Shown piece by piece: positions 1 through 5,768 of a stretch of DNA of 8,690 nucleotides (position 1 is the first letter of the stretch; each line of letters starts with the position of its first letter). Origin of the DNA: Anaerolineae bacterium (GTDB lineage: Bacteria; Chloroflexota; Anaerolineae; Anaerolineales; E44-bin32); NCBI GenBank assembly GCA_030673735.1, contig DAOVIK010000053.1, positions 1 to 8,690 on the forward strand, given 5' to 3'. The translations under genes and the position numbers were made by a program. The notes under the pieces were generated by a model that was given only the letters and a program-made list of their open reading frames with translations, ran no database searches and was not told the DNA's origin.

Positions 1-6
1 AAGAAT

Positions 7-34
7 ATTATAGCAGCTTTATATTCCTTGTCAA
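7..34 (-). promoter_or_regulatory. Perfect-consensus sigma-70-type promoter pointing out of the window
   Basis: Read on the minus strand, positions 34-29 give TTGACA and positions 12-7 give TATAAT. The spacer is 16 bp, and both hexamers match the housekeeping sigma consensus at all six positions. The start point would fall at or just beyond window position 1, so the transcribed gene lies outside. The surrounding DNA does not code convincingly, which fits an intergenic promoter. Two perfect hexamers are uncommon and usually mark a strong promoter, such as one for stable RNA or a highly expressed gene. That reading is inference. Confidence 0.75.
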
Positions 35-402
35 TCCCCGATCTTCAGTCCGAACGAAGGTTTCATTGTCTGTCGCCCTTCGAGCGAAGTGGATCCATGG
101 CAGCGGAGTTCGTCAGGATCTTAGGTGATTAGCCGTGGGGATTGTGCCCAGCAGATGGCAAATGCAGAGTTCGGACAATGCGGCAAGGACTCGGGCCCTG
201 TTTGGTCCTCCCCAGGATGGTTTGATGTATTCGATTGAGTTAGAGGTGGCTGGAACCGATTGCAGTTCGCGTCGCGCGGATGAAGGATACTGGTTCCTTT
301 GTCTACAAAGGCCTGGCCCCCATGGATTCGAGATCTCCCCTGCAGAATCGGCATTGCAGGACGCCTAGTCCTATGGTCAAGCTTCGCGGATTGGGGACGC
401 TA
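35..402. other. Intergenic stretch with no convincing gene; small inverted repeats
   Basis: I see no protein with recognisable composition, ribosome site or domain on either strand here. The open frames are short, low in hydrophobic pattern and overlap each other. Several short inverted repeats are present. CCTTTG/CAAAGG with a 4-nt loop lies at 296-311, CCTGCA/TGCAGG with a 10-nt loop at 339-360, and GGAACC/GGTTCC arms at 252-257 and 292-297. They could belong to an RNA leader or small RNA, but I recognise no known family (not tRNA, tmRNA, RNase P or SRP RNA). Confidence 0.4.
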
Positions 403-585
403 CTACAGCTGCCCTCTTCGAGGCAGCGCAATGAGGAAAAGAATAATGAGCCCAACCGGGCCAAAGGATGCTCCCCACGTCTCGACAATGCTGCCTACCT
501 GCTCCGGAAAGTTCACGAAGAGCATAATAGCGATGATAAACATCAACCCAATATTGAACAGGAACGCATTGATGAGGCGCAGCAC
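403..585 (-). CDS. Possible small two-helix membrane protein (60 aa)
   Basis: This is an unrecognised small protein. From a GTG start it would have 60 residues, with two hydrophobic segments at about residues 4-26 and 41-54. The segments are separated by a polar loop (EQVGSIVETWG), and the protein ends in Pro-Arg-Arg-Gly-Gln-Leu. This helix-loop-helix pattern with a positive end is what makes it look real. A GGGGGA stretch 4 nt upstream of the GTG could serve as ribosome site. The frame stays open upstream to an ATG at 696 (97 aa), but that start has no ribosome site and would translate through the 655-677 hairpin. A weak promoter-like pair lies at 706-680. Function is unknown; a chance ORF in AT-richer DNA remains possible. 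Confidence 0.4.
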   Translation of the reverse strand: MLRLINAFLFNIGLMFIIAIMLFVNFPEQVGSIVETWGASFGPVGLIILFLIALPRRGQL

Positions 586-654
586 CAGTTCCCCCTGGAT
601 GGATAGGCATTCTTGGAGTCTTAGGATAATTGCTAGCGAATAACAGCTGCGGCA

Positions 655-677
655 GCCCTGCCCATCGCGGGCAGGGC
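655..677. repeat. GC-rich inverted repeat (9-bp perfect stem)
   Basis: GCCCTGCCC at 655-663 pairs perfectly with GGGCAGGGC at 669-677 across a 5-nt loop. It lies 108 nt beyond the stop codon of the permease gene and could end or stabilise that transcript. No T-run follows on either strand, so it is not a classical intrinsic terminator. It could equally be a 5' leader hairpin for the small membrane ORF. Confidence 0.6.
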
Positions 678-679
678 AA

Positions 680-706
680 ATGATAATTGCACACATTCTA
701 CGTCAA
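680..706 (-). promoter_or_regulatory. Weak candidate promoter before the small membrane ORF
   Basis: On the minus strand, TTGACG (706-701) and TATCAT (685-680) each match the sigma-70 consensus at five of six positions. The spacer of 15 bp is at the short end of what works. Transcription would start near 673, inside the hairpin, leaving a leader of about 88 nt before the GTG at 585. This is only a pattern match, in DNA that is non-coding and fairly AT-rich. Confidence 0.25.
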
Positions 707-785
707 GAATTGCGCGCATGGCGGATTTGCAAGCAAACTGCAAGCTGAGAGAGACCGCTGGGTGGATGTAGACAAGGAGTGAAGA

Positions 786-3095
786 CTATTCCAAAGGCTT
801 AGGGACGGTTGGTTCGAGGATTGTCTGGCGGACCCAGGACTTGAGGGCGCCGCTCCGCCGCTTGACCGTCACCACCGTGACCTTCGCCCGTCGAGCGATG
901 CGCTCCGGCAAGCGGCCCACGAGCAGGTTCTTGAACAGCGGCTCATCGGTAGCGCCCATCACAATCAGATCGCATTCCTTGTCACACTCGACAATCGCAT
1001 CGACCACGCTGTTTGATTCAACGATCGTCGTCTGGACGCGCTCGTAATCGATCCCTTGAAGCAACTCGCTCATTGCACGTTGCGCGCGCACGCGCGTGGC
1101 CTCGCGCGCCTTTGGCGGCAGTACGTGCATCAACGTGACCACCGCAGGACCTTCCTCGCCTTGCTTGGCCATCGCGATCGCAAGACGGACCGCCTTCCGC
1201 CCATTGGGCCCACCGGCGATGGGAACAAGCACGGAACGAATCGGACGGCGCTTGCGCACGCGCACGAGAGCCACGTCGGCTGGTGGATTGTCGATGATGG
1301 GATCGATCACCGAGCCGAATAGCCTGCCCGCGGTGGATGTGTATCCCGGCCAGCCAAGCACGATCAGATCGCTGGCGTTCTCTAGCGCGGTCTTGGTCAC
1401 GGCCTCGTGGGTGGTGCGGCCGAGGCGAATGATCGTGTGCACGGGCACGTCTCGCTTCTTGGCCTGCCTTATCACCTCATCGAGATTGGCGCGCCCTTCC
1501 TTGAGAAACAGACGCCCCTCGCCCAGCGTAAGCTGTGGAGGAACCTCGACCACGTTTAGCGCCAACAGCTCCCCACCCTGGTCCTGTGCCAGGATGGCGC
1601 CAATCTCACCCAGGATGCGCGCCTGCTGCAGATCGGCAACCGGCACCAGCACCGAGTAGTCACGGCTGATCAGAACTTCCTCGAGCAAGATCTCCTTGGG
1701 CTTCTCCATGGCTTCCATCCGGGAGAAGTACATGTAGTAGGCCAGCAGCCCGATGACGATCCACGCGATGGCGAAATACCAGCCAACAGGACTGAAAGTG
1801 AAGAGGTATAGCGCCAGGATCGCATTGCATAGGATGGCGATGACCGGGATGGCTGGGAACCAGGGGATCTTGAAGCCTCGATCGAGGTCGGGGCGGCTGC
1901 GGCGGAGGATCAACACGGCTACGTTGACCTGCAAAAAGAGGAGCAGGAACATGATGCTGGCGGCAGCCGCCAGGTCTTCGATGGGCAGCAGCCAGGCCAT
2001 GATCAGCATCAGCGATCCCGATAGCAGCACGGCCCAGTAGGGCGTGTAGCGTTGTGGATGAACTTCGGCGAAGATCGCCGGCAGATTATGATCGCGGCCC
2101 ATGGCGAAGGATACGCGCGAGGCCGAATATGTGGCCGCGTTGAGCGCCGACATCGTAGAGGCCAGCCCGCTCAGCAGGAGCACCAGCGCGCCGATGCCCC
2201 ATGGAAAGGTCTGGCGCGCAACCTCGACAATGGCCACCTCCTTGGCCTCGCCAAGATACTCATGGACTGCCATCCCCGTGGGAGGAACGACCGCGCCGAA
2301 GGAAACCACGCCGATCAAGATGTAGATGCTGACCGCGATTCCAATGGCGATGAAGATGGCGCGCGGGATATTGCGCTTGGGGTTGACGACCTCCTCGCCG
2401 GATTGGGCGATGATCTCGTAACCCTCGAAGGCAATGAAGGTAAGACCCATCGCAACGGCTACACCCAGCACACCTTCGGGCATGAAGTCGGTCGTGAACC
2501 GCTCCTGCCAGCCATCCGTACCGAGCATGGCGGCGATGCCGAACACGACGAGCAATGCCAGGATCACGATCTTGGTCATGGTAATGACGTTGCCGATCGT
2601 GCCCGTTTCGGATGCGCCGCGATAGTTGACCAGCGTGAAGATCACGATCACCAGGGTCATTAGCGCTAAGGTAAGCTGCTCGACGTTGAGTCCCAATGGA
2701 AACAGATCGCTGATCACGAATAGTTCGGCGGCGAAGCGCCCGAAGGTGAGTGCATACAAGCTTCCGGCAACCGCGGGTGCAAACCAGTTCATCCAGCCGG
2801 CAAGGAAGCCCTGTGCTCCGCCAATGGCCTCTTTCACCCACAGATATCCGCCACCGGCTTCGGGGAAGGCTGAGCCAAGTTCGGCGTAGGCCATGGCGGT
2901 CAGCGTAGTTACAACGCCGTTAAGGCCGAAAGCCAGCACCAGCGCCGGGCCGGCCTCTCCGGCGGCAATTCCGGTGAGGGCGAAGATTCCGGCGCCGATC
3001 ATGCCTCCGACGCCTATCATGGTGATGCTGAACAACCCCAGCGTTCGGCTGAGGGTGATCTTCTCCCTTCCCTGCGTTGCTGCTTTCTGTGCCAT
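786..3095 (-). CDS. APC-family amino acid permease with two C-terminal universal stress protein domains
   Basis: This is a probable inner-membrane amino acid transporter of 769 residues. Residues 15-460 form an APC-type permease with about 12 hydrophobic helices. The first helix carries the glycine-rich GVGGMIGAGIF motif (28-38), which is the unwound substrate site in this family. Residues 478-614 and 618-745 are two UspA domains facing the cytoplasm. The first keeps the ATP-binding signature G-2x-G-9x-G-S (G581, G584, G594, S595). In the second the matching positions are G714, D717, G727 and R728, so binding is probably lost there. Permease-USP fusions are known in bacteria and archaea, where the USP part is thought to regulate transport; the substrate cannot be read from sequence. 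I chose the ATG at 3095 because GGAG sits 7 nt upstream and the protein then begins right before the first helix. An ATG at 3251 would add 52 unrelated-looking residues. The gene stands alone behind a terminator. Confidence 0.93.
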   Translation of the reverse strand: MAQKAATQGREKITLSRTLGLFSITMIGVGGMIGAGIFALTGIAAGEAGPALVLAFGLNGVVTTLTAMAYAELGSAFPEAGGGYLWVKEAIGGAQGFLAGWMNWFAPAVAGSLYALTFGRFAAELFVISDLFPLGLNVEQLTLALMTLVIVIFTLVNYRGASETGTIGNVITMTKIVILALLVVFGIAAMLGTDGWQERFTTDFMPEGVLGVAVAMGLTFIAFEGYEIIAQSGEEVVNPKRNIPRAIFIAIGIAVSIYILIGVVSFGAVVPPTGMAVHEYLGEAKEVAIVEVARQTFPWGIGALVLLLSGLASTMSALNAATYSASRVSFAMGRDHNLPAIFAEVHPQRYTPYWAVLLSGSLMLIMAWLLPIEDLAAAASIMFLLLFLQVNVAVLILRRSRPDLDRGFKIPWFPAIPVIAILCNAILALYLFTFSPVGWYFAIAWIVIGLLAYYMYFSRMEAMEKPKEILLEEVLISRDYSVLVPVADLQQARILGEIGAILAQDQGGELLALNVVEVPPQLTLGEGRLFLKEGRANLDEVIRQAKKRDVPVHTIIRLGRTTHEAVTKTALENASDLIVLGWPGYTSTAGRLFGSVIDPIIDNPPADVALVRVRKRRPIRSVLVPIAGGPNGRKAVRLAIAMAKQGEEGPAVVTLMHVLPPKAREATRVRAQRAMSELLQGIDYERVQTTIVESNSVVDAIVECDKECDLIVMGATDEPLFKNLLVGRLPERIARRAKVTVVTVKRRSGALKSWVRQTILEPTVPKPLE

Positions 3096-3309
3096 AGAGC
3101 TGCTCCGCTCGATCCGAATGTCGAGCAAGCATGCATTATAACGCGGAGAATACGCACAAAGGGCATCGTGGCGAAGCTTGCTGAGATGAATTATCGGAAC
3201 ATGGCGCCCGAGAACAGCTCCGAACAGCCGACTCTCCCGGAACAAGGACATGGCCAGCTTCCAGCGCGATTGGCACGATTCCCCCGATCCTTTAACAGGG
3301 CATGATCAC

Positions 3310-3315
3310 ATTATC
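3310..3315 (-). promoter_or_regulatory. Possible -10 element for the permease gene
   Basis: GATAAT on the minus strand matches the -10 consensus at five of six positions. It sits just past the preceding terminator and about 215 nt before the permease ATG. No good -35 hexamer is found at 16-18 bp. It lies between two perfect TGATCA palindromes (3303-3308 and 3320-3325), which might be an operator. This is suggestive only. Confidence 0.2.
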
Positions 3316-3330
3316 CATATGATCAACCAA

Positions 3331-3366
3331 ACAACGAAAAGACGCCCCACATGGCAGCGGGGCGTC
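3331..3366 (-). terminator. Intrinsic terminator behind the thioredoxin-TPR gene
   Basis: An 8-bp perfect stem, GACGCCCC/GGGGCGTC (3359-3366 with 3341-3348), encloses a 10-nt loop. On the minus strand it is followed by TTTTCGTTGTTT. It begins 22 nt after the stop codon of the gene at 3389-4225. It should separate that gene from the permease gene. Confidence 0.85.
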
Positions 3367-3388
3367 AGAGTGTCCAGGTTGCTGGAGT

Positions 3389-4225
3389 TCAGAACAGGAC
3401 CGAAGCCAGCTCGTTGCGATACTCGCGCGTGAGGGGATCGTCGTCGCCAAGGAGCGTGAACAGCGCCAGCATGACCTGCTTGGGCAGGCCCTCACGATGG
3501 CGCTTGTCCTGGCGCAGGATATCCAACAGACCATCCATGGCGGCGGGGATGTTGCCGCGCCCGATCAGGCGCGCTGCTTGATGCAAGCTTGCCGAAAGCG
3601 AATTCTCATCCGTATCAGGATCGGATTGCTCGACCTCCGCGAGCAGCGTGGCGAGGGGCTTGAGGCCCTCGGCAGCCGCCCACTCGCTGCCCGCCGGAAA
3701 ACGATTCATAATGCCCAGCGCCTCGATTCCCTTGCCTTGCATTAACTGAGCCTTGACCAGCCCGAGTGCCGCAGCGGGGTTGGCATCATCTGCCTGAAAC
3801 GCCTCGCTAAACGCCTTCTCGGCGTCGGCCCAATGACGCGTGGCCAGCAGCGCCTGGGCCTTCTCGAGTTCCTTGTCGGCTTCACTGGGGACCAGATTCT
3901 GGATGAAGAGAGCCACACGAGCTTCCGGCTGGGCGCCAACGAATTCTGCCACCACGCGGCCATCAACAAAGGCTTTCACGGCAGGTATGCCCCGCACGCC
4001 GTAGCGGATTGCCAGGTTGGGATTCTCATCCACGTTGACCTTGGCCAGGCGGAAGTTTCCGCCGGCTTCTATGGCCTGACGCTCAAGCATGGGGGTCAGC
4101 ATGCTGCAAGGGCCACACCACACGGCCCAGAAATCGACCACCACCGGCATCTGATGCGAACGCAGCACGACCTCGTTCTCGAACGTGGTCTCGGTCACAT
4201 CCAGTATGTTTTCACTCAATGCCAC
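3389..4225 (-). CDS. cnoX: CnoX/YbbN-type thioredoxin-TPR co-chaperone with intact CGPC site
   Basis: This 278-residue cytoplasmic protein has a thioredoxin domain at about 5-112 and a TPR-like helical tail at about 117-278. The active site is W36-C37-G38-P39-C40, and the cis-proline is P81 in the GIPAV turn. The ending, with its YRNELASVLF pattern, is typical of the YbbN/CnoX C-terminal domain. Proteins of this family hold unfolding clients under oxidative stress and pass them to chaperones. The E. coli member has lost the redox-active CxxC, whereas others, such as the Caulobacter one, keep it. The intact CGPC here predicts working thiol-disulfide activity. The start is GTG at 4225, supported by GAGGTGA 4 nt upstream. 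An 86-nt gap with an extended -10 element separates it from the upstream gene, and an intrinsic terminator follows. The family call is strong; the co-chaperone role is inferred from the family. Confidence 0.9.
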   Translation of the reverse strand: MALSENILDVTETTFENEVVLRSHQMPVVVDFWAVWCGPCSMLTPMLERQAIEAGGNFRLAKVNVDENPNLAIRYGVRGIPAVKAFVDGRVVAEFVGAQPEARVALFIQNLVPSEADKELEKAQALLATRHWADAEKAFSEAFQADDANPAAALGLVKAQLMQGKGIEALGIMNRFPAGSEWAAAEGLKPLATLLAEVEQSDPDTDENSLSASLHQAARLIGRGNIPAAMDGLLDILRQDKRHREGLPKQVMLALFTLLGDDDPLTREYRNELASVLF

Positions 4226-4254
4226 TTGGTCACCTCGTGCTTCTTGATAGCGGC

Positions 4255-4263
4255 ATTATCGCA
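4255..4263 (-). promoter_or_regulatory. Candidate extended -10 promoter for the thioredoxin-TPR gene
   Basis: The minus strand reads TGC-GATAAT (4263-4255), an extended -10 element with five of six matches in the hexamer. It lies in the 86-nt gap before the GTG at 4225, giving a leader of about 23 nt that contains the ribosome site. No good -35 is seen, which extended -10 promoters can tolerate. Confidence 0.35.
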
Positions 4264-4311
4264 CCATTTCATTAGAGCGACATTGGAGATTTCGCATTTG
4301 ATTGTAGGGAG

Positions 4312-4734
4312 TTAGCTATCGGGGTCTTCCATCCCGGAGGGCTGGTCGACACGCAGCACTTCGCCATGCAGATTGATAACGACACGAAATCCGGACAAGC
4401 CCATCCAGGCGCGCACTTCCTCAGGCATACCCTGCCTTATCAGCGCTTCGAACTGCTCGCCGATGTTCTTGAGTGAAGCGTCGATGGCGGCTTTGGTGAA
4501 GATGTCCTCCTGGCCGATCATGCGCATGGTGTCTTCGCTGATCAGATCTTCGTTCTGCTCGATCAATTCCTGAATCTGCTGCAGCACCTGGCGATCGACC
4601 ATCTCGCTTTCGATATGACGCAGGAAACCGTCGTCGTCCACGATGTAGAAGGCTTCATCGCCGACGATCGTTGAATCAACCGGATTCTCGAACTCGTCCA
4701 CTACCAGTCCGGCGAAGAGCGCTTGATCCGCCAT
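4312..4734 (-). CDS. Conserved-looking acidic hypothetical protein paired with ferredoxin
   Basis: I do not recognise this 140-residue protein. It has no signal peptide, membrane segment or cysteine cluster and is rich in Asp and Glu. Residues 28-40 read like a beta strand pair around an acidic turn (FYIVDDDGF). Residues 44-103 are mostly amphipathic helix with many Glu, Gln, Ile and Leu. Residues 114-130 look like two closing strands (FRVVINLHGEVLRV). The ATG at 4734 comes 3 nt after the ferredoxin stop, and a strong GGAGGAG (4750-4744) lies 9 nt upstream inside the ferredoxin gene. Translation is therefore coupled, and the two products are likely made together. It may be a partner or assembly factor of the ferredoxin, but that rests on position only. 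Confidence 0.85.
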   Translation of the reverse strand: MADQALFAGLVVDEFENPVDSTIVGDEAFYIVDDDGFLRHIESEMVDRQVLQQIQELIEQNEDLISEDTMRMIGQEDIFTKAAIDASLKNIGEQFEALIRQGMPEEVRAWMGLSGFRVVINLHGEVLRVDQPSGMEDPDS

Positions 4735-4737
4735 GTA

Positions 4738-5100
4738 CTACTTCTCCTCCAGAGGCACCCATTCGGGCTCGGGTGTGATGTTGTCTTCGGGTGTGGCTCC
4801 GGGATCGTCAAGGTTGGTGCTTTGCAGTGTGTGGATCACGCGCACATGCATGTCTTCCTCGACCAAGCATTGGCACGAAAGGCGGACGCCCGATTCGCCG
4901 CGCTCCTTGAGTTTATCGCGCTCGGCGACGGTCCGCATTTGCGGTTCTCCTACCAGGAATTCGACCCGGCAGGTGGTGCATCTTGCGTATCCGCCGCAGC
5001 GATGCAGGATGTCTACGCCGCTATCCTCTATCGCCTTGACGAGCCGCTTCCCTTCCGGTATATCGAACTCACCGACGTCTTGGATTGCCAGCTTTGGCAT
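4738..5100 (-). CDS. 2Fe-2S ferredoxin (plant/adrenodoxin fold)
   Basis: This is a small soluble one-electron carrier of 120 residues. The cluster ligands fit C35-x5-C41-x2-C44-x31-C76, the usual spacing of Fer2-type [2Fe-2S] proteins, set in RCGGYARCTTCRVEF. An extra cysteine, C78, sits two residues after the last ligand. The beta-grasp core ends near residue 90. A Pro- and acid-rich tail of about 30 residues follows (DDPGATPEDN onward), which is longer than in minimal ferredoxins. The ATG at 5100 is preceded by AGGGA about 8 nt upstream. The gene follows the LURP-like gene by 47 nt and is coupled to the acidic protein behind it. A TAGAAT box at 5128-5123 could be a -10 element but has no clear -35. 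No reductase or oxygenase is nearby, so its electron partners are unknown. Confidence 0.93.
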   Translation of the reverse strand: MPKLAIQDVGEFDIPEGKRLVKAIEDSGVDILHRCGGYARCTTCRVEFLVGEPQMRTVAERDKLKERGESGVRLSCQCLVEEDMHVRVIHTLQSTNLDDPGATPEDNITPEPEWVPLEEK

Positions 5101-5147
5101 AGCGTTTCCCTTTTCACTTGCAATTCTACCTAATAGACGATATCAGA

Positions 5148-5768
5148 TCATCCCTGCTTACCTTCGATCATGCCCAGCAGAACCGCAGCAGCCAGGCCCA
5201 GGCGACGATCGAATGCGCGCGAGGAATCTGCGCTGAAGTCAAGGTCCATCTCATACCGGAACAGATTGAAGCGCTGGGTGAACTCCGCTACTACCTGTTC
5301 TCCGATCAGGACATCATAGCTCTGAGGCAGCAAGGATCCCAGCAACAGGCGGCGCAGCATGGCCTTGCCGGGGCTGTCTTCCCACAGCTTTCCTATGATC
5401 TTGTCGCTAGCGTCCAAGACCTCCCACTCATCGCGCAGCACTGAGCGGAATCCCTTGCGGCGCAGCGCGCCTACCTTGACTGACTGCACGCTATCGATCA
5501 CATCATAGGCAGCAGAGAAATCGATGATCTGGCGCGCCTGGATCCAAAGCAGCTCCTGCATCTTATCCTCATCGGCGTAGAGACGGATGTCCTCACGCAG
5601 GCGGAACATCTTCTGCTCTGAGAATCCGACTAGCAAGCCGTCGGGGGAGAACAGGCGTATCTTCCCGGTGAGCGCTAGAACCTGCCGCTTGATCAGGTAT
5701 TTCTCGAAGCGGAATGCCATCTGATTTGAGTTGAATTCAGGAGTGGACGCGAATTGAGGTTCCGTCAT
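5148..5768 (-). CDS. LURP-one-related / tubby-like (YxjI-type) protein
   Basis: The protein has 206 residues. Residues 20-170 read as the repeated short beta strands of the LURP-one-related (tubby C-terminal-like, scramblase-like) fold. It opens with the FEKYLIKRQVLALTGK pattern. Strand pairs of the type KIRLFSPDGLLVGFSEQK then follow, and a later WEVLDASDKIIGKLWED segment completes the fold. The last 20 residues form a hydrophobic helix (about 188-202) that could sit in or on the membrane. The role of bacterial members is not established; membrane or lipid interaction is a guess from the fold. The ATG at 5768 is preferred over an internal ATG at 5720 because a perfect GGAGGT lies 8 nt upstream of it. 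That choice makes the gene overlap the end of the preceding transpeptidase gene by 32 nt, in a different frame. The family call comes from sequence pattern alone. Confidence 0.72.
   Translation of the reverse strand: MTEPQFASTPEFNSNQMAFRFEKYLIKRQVLALTGKIRLFSPDGLLVGFSEQKMFRLREDIRLYADEDKMQELLWIQARQIIDFSAAYDVIDSVQSVKVGALRRKGFRSVLRDEWEVLDASDKIIGKLWEDSPGKAMLRRLLLGSLLPQSYDVLIGEQVVAEFTQRFNLFRYEMDLDFSADSSRAFDRRLGLAAAVLLGMIEGKQG

Noticed and set aside
121..354. 77-aa minus-strand frame at the left end
   Set aside because: It has mixed polar composition, no ribosome site and no domain, and it overlaps an equally long unsupported frame on the other strand.
655..677. Classical rho-independent terminator for the permease
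   Set aside because: The stem is strong, but no T-run follows on the minus strand and it lies 108 nt past the stop, so I kept it only as an inverted repeat.
1..785. tRNA, tmRNA, RNase P or SRP RNA gene in the gene-poor left region
   Set aside because: I could not find a cloverleaf, T-arm with acceptor pairing, or the conserved cores of those RNAs.
1096..1659. 187-aa open frame on the plus strand
   Set aside because: It is antisense to the two USP domains and has the Ser/Arg/Pro-rich composition of a shadow frame.
2052..2663. 203-aa open frame on the plus strand
   Set aside because: It lies antisense to the permease, is rich in His, Asp and Arg with no domain or ribosome site, and is typical of a shadow frame in GC-rich coding DNA.
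3096..3251. Upstream ATG start for the permease at 3251
   Set aside because: The 52 added residues do not resemble an APC N-terminus, while the ATG at 3095 has GGAG at proper spacing and starts just before helix 1.
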